DNA of 64,000 nt from Natribaculum luteum (lineage in GTDB: Archaea > Halobacteriota > Halobacteria > Halobacteriales > Natrialbaceae), in assembly GCF_023008545.1 (NCBI RefSeq), contig NZ_CP095397.1:1612001-1676000 (forward strand), read 5' to 3'. Shown one piece after another: positions 61,364 through 64,000 of this stretch. The first letter of the stretch is position 1. Every line of letters begins with the position of its first letter. The translations under genes were made by a program, and so were the position numbers. Below the pieces are notes generated by a model that saw only the letters and a program-made list of their open reading frames with translations, was not told the DNA's origin and ran no database searches.

Positions 61364-63691
61364 ATGAGCATCGACGAGGATACCGCCCGGACCATAAACA
61401 GCGGCCGGGAGACGCTCGGAGCGATACTCTCGAGCGCACAGCAACACCTCCAGAAGGTGTTCATCGTCTTCGTCGCGGGCTTTATCGCCTCGTTTTACCT
61501 CCTGCGGTACTGGATCTGGCAGTTTCTCGAGTCGACGGCAAAAGCCGAGATGTCGGCACACGTCGCCGATTCGACCGACATCATCACCCGGACGCCGTTC
61601 GAGGTAATCCTCTTACAGGCGAAGATCGGACTCTTCTTCGGCATCGTCGCCGCGATTCCCGTGCTACTGTACTACTCCCGAGATGCGCTTCGCCGTCGCG
61701 GCGTCGAGAGCGTCGTGCCGATCTCGAGACGGTACACGATCGGATTCGTCCTGACCTCGTTTACGCTATTCTGGAGCGGCGTCATCTACGCCTACGTGAT
61801 CTTCTTCCCGTACGCGTTCGACTTCCTCGCGGGTAACGCCGTCAGTGCCGGCGTCAAGCCCAGCTACGGTATCACGGAGTTTACCGAATTTATCGCTCTC
61901 CTTACGATCTCCTTCGGCCTTGCCGCTCAGCTGCCACTTTTCATGGGTGCACTCTCGTACACCGAGATCGTCCCCTACGAGGTGTTCCGTGACAAGTGGC
62001 GCCACGCGTTCGTCGCTATCGCCATCTTCGGCGCGCTGTTTTCCCCACCGGATCCGTTCACGCAGGTCATGTGGGCGATGCCGATGGCCATCCTCTACGT
62101 CTTCAGTCTCGGCCTCGCGAAACTGGTGACCGATATGCGCCGTCGCGGTGCCGCCCAGTCTGCCGGCCGGGGAACCGCGTTCGTGAAACGGCGCATCCTC
62201 CAGTTCGCCGCCGCCGTCGGCGTCACGTTCGCCGCCGCGTCGGCCTTCGTCAACCAGGGCGGCTTCGACCTCCTCGAGGACGACCTCTACCCCGTCCTTC
62301 CCGAGTTCCTCCGGCCCGGCGGTCCGACGACCTTCGAGGCGCTCTCCGCCCAGTACGGGCTGCTCGGTGACCTCGCGGCCGGCCTCCTCTTCGCGCTGGG
62401 TGTTGGCTTTCTCGTCTTGCTCGCCTACACCATTCGGGTCCTCCAGCAGCCGGTCTATCCCCGCGAGGCCGCGATTCGCACCGGCGATCCGGCCGAGATC
62501 GACCTCGACGTCCTCGACGCCGACGGCATCCGGGTCGCCCCGCCGCAGGTCTTCCTCGAGATGAGCGAAGAGCAGGCCCTAGAACACGCCCGGCAGGCGA
62601 TGTACGACGACGACCGGGAGAAAGCCCAGGCGATCCTCGACCGGTTCGACACGCTCCAGGGCCAGACCGACGGCGACGAGGACAGTGAGCGTGCGGCCTC
62701 CGCGGGCGGGTCCCCGGCGGCCGATGCGGCGGACGAAGAGGAGGAAAGTCTACTCTCGAGTACCGCCGCCGGGATGATCGACCCGTTCACCGAAGACGAG
62801 ACGACCGAGGAGGACATCGGTGGCTACGCCTACGACCTCGCGTTCATCTTCAACAGCCTCACGTCGAAGATGTTCCGCCTCGTGGGCCTGTTCATGGTCG
62901 TCATGGGGGGGACGTTCTTCTGGCTGTACTCCGGCGGACTGGGATCGATCCTCATATTGTTCCTCGACCGGGTCCCCGATAGCGTCCTCGACGAGGTGGC
63001 CGTCCGCAACGACATCGATCCCGCGGCGATGACCCTCGACCAGCTCATCGACCAGCTCGACATCGTCATCGCGCTCCACCCGGTCGAGGTGCTGATCTTC
63101 GAGGTGAAGGTGAGCACGCTCGCCGCCGTCGTCGCCGTGTTACCGATGGTGCTGTACTACGCATGGCCCGCCGCCAAAGAGCGCGGACTCGTTTACGGCG
63201 ACCGTCGCACGTTCGTCGTCTGGGGTGGCTCGTTGCTCGCCGGCTTCGCCGTCGGCACGTACCTCGGCTTCTTCTGGATCGCACCGGCGGTCATCTCGTA
63301 TCTGGTCTCCGACGCGATCAGCAACGGGATGGTCGTCTCCTACCAGATCAAGAGCTTCTTCTGGCTCGTGATCTTCACCACCGTCGGCATCGGCTTCCTC
63401 ATGAACATCGTCGTCACGATGGCGCTGTTCCACGTCGGCGGCATCGTCTCCTACCGGTCGATGCTCGAGCGGTGGCGGCCCGTCGTCCTCGCCATCTTCG
63501 TCGTCGCGGCGTTTGCCAGCCCGAAAGGCGTCCTGACGATGCTCGTCTTCGCGCTCCCGATCGCCGTCGCGTACCTTATCGGACTCGTCGTCCTCTACGT
63601 GCTCACCGGCGGCGGTCGGCTCTTTGGCGGCGGTGGCGGCAGCAGCGCCGAACCCGAGCCCGACTCGGACGCAGGGTCCGTCGCAGAGTGA
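61364..63691 (+). CDS. tatC2: Twin-arginine translocase subunit TatCt (tandem TatC fusion)
   Basis: A 775-residue protein made of two TatC domains in one chain. Domain one (~10-260) starts RETLGAILSSAQQHLQKVFIVF and includes GLAAQLPLFMGAL. A long linker with extra helices and a charged segment (EQALEHARQAMYDDDREKAQAIL, then poly-acidic) follows. Domain two (~480-755) includes VEVLIFEVKVSTLAAVVAVLPMVLYYAWPAAKERGL and VGIGFLMNIVVTMALF. About 14 helices are predicted. This fused form is a haloarchaeal hallmark. Its stop codon is followed immediately by a family I repeat, and a small RHH-type gene begins 190 bases later. Confidence 0.95.
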   Translation: MSIDEDTARTINSGRETLGAILSSAQQHLQKVFIVFVAGFIASFYLLRYWIWQFLESTAKAEMSAHVADSTDIITRTPFEVILLQAKIGLFFGIVAAIPVLLYYSRDALRRRGVESVVPISRRYTIGFVLTSFTLFWSGVIYAYVIFFPYAFDFLAGNAVSAGVKPSYGITEFTEFIALLTISFGLAAQLPLFMGALSYTEIVPYEVFRDKWRHAFVAIAIFGALFSPPDPFTQVMWAMPMAILYVFSLGLAKLVTDMRRRGAAQSAGRGTAFVKRRILQFAAAVGVTFAAASAFVNQGGFDLLEDDLYPVLPEFLRPGGPTTFEALSAQYGLLGDLAAGLLFALGVGFLVLLAYTIRVLQQPVYPREAAIRTGDPAEIDLDVLDADGIRVAPPQVFLEMSEEQALEHARQAMYDDDREKAQAILDRFDTLQGQTDGDEDSERAASAGGSPAADAADEEEESLLSSTAAGMIDPFTEDETTEEDIGGYAYDLAFIFNSLTSKMFRLVGLFMVVMGGTFFWLYSGGLGSILILFLDRVPDSVLDEVAVRNDIDPAAMTLDQLIDQLDIVIALHPVEVLIFEVKVSTLAAVVAVLPMVLYYAWPAAKERGLVYGDRRTFVVWGGSLLAGFAVGTYLGFFWIAPAVISYLVSDAISNGMVVSYQIKSFFWLVIFTTVGIGFLMNIVVTMALFHVGGIVSYRSMLERWRPVVLAIFVVAAFASPKGVLTMLVFALPIAVAYLIGLVVLYVLTGGGRLFGGGGGSSAEPEPDSDAGSVAE

Positions 63692-63775
63692 TAACGACGG
63701 CTGTGACTGGGTACCGACGCAACCGCACGACGGGTCGCGGTTGCGGCGGTAACGGCTCACAGCTATCGTTACGAG
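63689..63775 (+). repeat. Family I nested palindrome, copy 5
   Basis: An 87-bp element starting on the tatCt stop codon (TGATAACGACGG) and ending ATCGTTACGAG. The inner stem pairs GCAACCGC with GCGGTTGC perfectly around ACGACGGGTC; the outer arms are ACGACGGCTGTGA and TCACAGCTATCGT. The inner core is nearly identical to copy 1 after hjc. Confidence 0.85.
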
Positions 63776-63882
63776 GCTTCGAGACTCGAGGCGCGAGGAC
63801 GGTCGCCTCCGTCGCTCGATTGTACCGTCTCGACGTGGTATGGACCGACGGCTTAACGACGCTGCATGCGAACGAACCGACC

Positions 63883-64000
63883 ATGCCAAAGATTAGCGTC
63901 GAAATTCCACAGGAACTGCTCGACGACCTGGACGACCACGTCGGTGACGACGGCAAGTTCGTCAACAGAAGTGACGCGATCCGCGCCTCGATCAGAAAGA
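63883..64000 (+). CDS. Ribbon-helix-helix (CopG-type) DNA-binding protein, cut by window end
   Basis: The visible 39 codons encode MPKISVEIPQELLDDLDDHV followed by FVNRSDAIRASIRK. This is a classic ribbon-helix-helix start: the strand KISVEIP contacts the DNA groove and the SDAIR turn begins helix 2. Such proteins are small dimeric repressors. The 3' end is beyond the window. It is on the same strand as tatCt but separated from it by a family I repeat, so it is likely a separate transcript. Confidence 0.85.
   Translation, partial: MPKISVEIPQELLDDLDDHVGDDGKFVNRSDAIRASIRK

Overview
The window is chromosomal DNA from a haloarchaeon (class Halobacteria). The evidence is high GC with C/G at third codon positions, very acidic proteins, promoters with a TATA-like box about 25-33 bases before the start codon and almost no leader, the divergent tatCo/tatCt pair, an HTH_10 (Bat-type) regulator, and haloarchaea-specific families (DUF7344, DUF1616, DUF5518, DUF7260). 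The combination resembles Natrialbaceae, but no 16S rRNA or other diagnostic marker is present, so that placement is an inference. I found no rRNA, tRNA or CRISPR.

Layout. 0-15.6 kb is mostly housekeeping: hisG (cut by the window edge), an AIM24 protein, a copper P1B-ATPase, a DUF4382 lipoprotein with tandem repeats, an S-adenosylhomocysteine-type deaminase, a secreted acidic surface protein, adenosylhomocysteinase, a CPBP protease, Holliday junction resolvase Hjc, a cytochrome P450, an AidB-like acyl-CoA dehydrogenase and a SWIM zinc-finger protein. 15.7-25 kb holds uvrB, a Tat-exported DUF4397 protein, an Orc1/Cdc6 gene without a visible origin, a membrane-anchored NST-repeat protein and glmS.

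25-50 kb is a surface-polysaccharide or protein-glycosylation region. A tight rightward operon (26.1-32.6 kb) encodes a nucleotide-sugar dehydrogenase, a GT2, a DUF354 protein, a GT4 and a large polytopic membrane protein. A second block follows: DUF1616 protein, membrane hydrolase, two membrane-anchored DUF7344-type regulators, an asparagine-synthetase-like protein lacking the catalytic cysteine, two Tat-exported NodB-like lipoproteins, a GT2, two paralogous Tat-exported beta-helix proteins and a Wzx-type flippase. A transposase remnant and a frameshifted DUF1269 gene lie in it. glmS at 24 kb could feed amino sugars into it. 50.6-64 kb holds an HTH_10 regulator, a MutS-like ATPase with an N-terminal HhH region, a DUF192 lipoprotein, a double SagB-type nitroreductase, small haloarchaeal proteins, larE, and the two Tat translocase genes that would export the Tat substrates encoded upstream.

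The most unusual non-coding signal is two families of intergenic palindromes. Family I has five copies of 85-87 bp, each an outer stem enclosing an inner GC-rich stem; four of the five begin exactly on the TGA stop codon of the adjacent gene. Family II has two copies of about 115 bp, one of which also starts on a TGA stop codon. They look like a repeat system tied to gene 3' ends: terminators, 3'-UTR structures or small non-autonomous elements.
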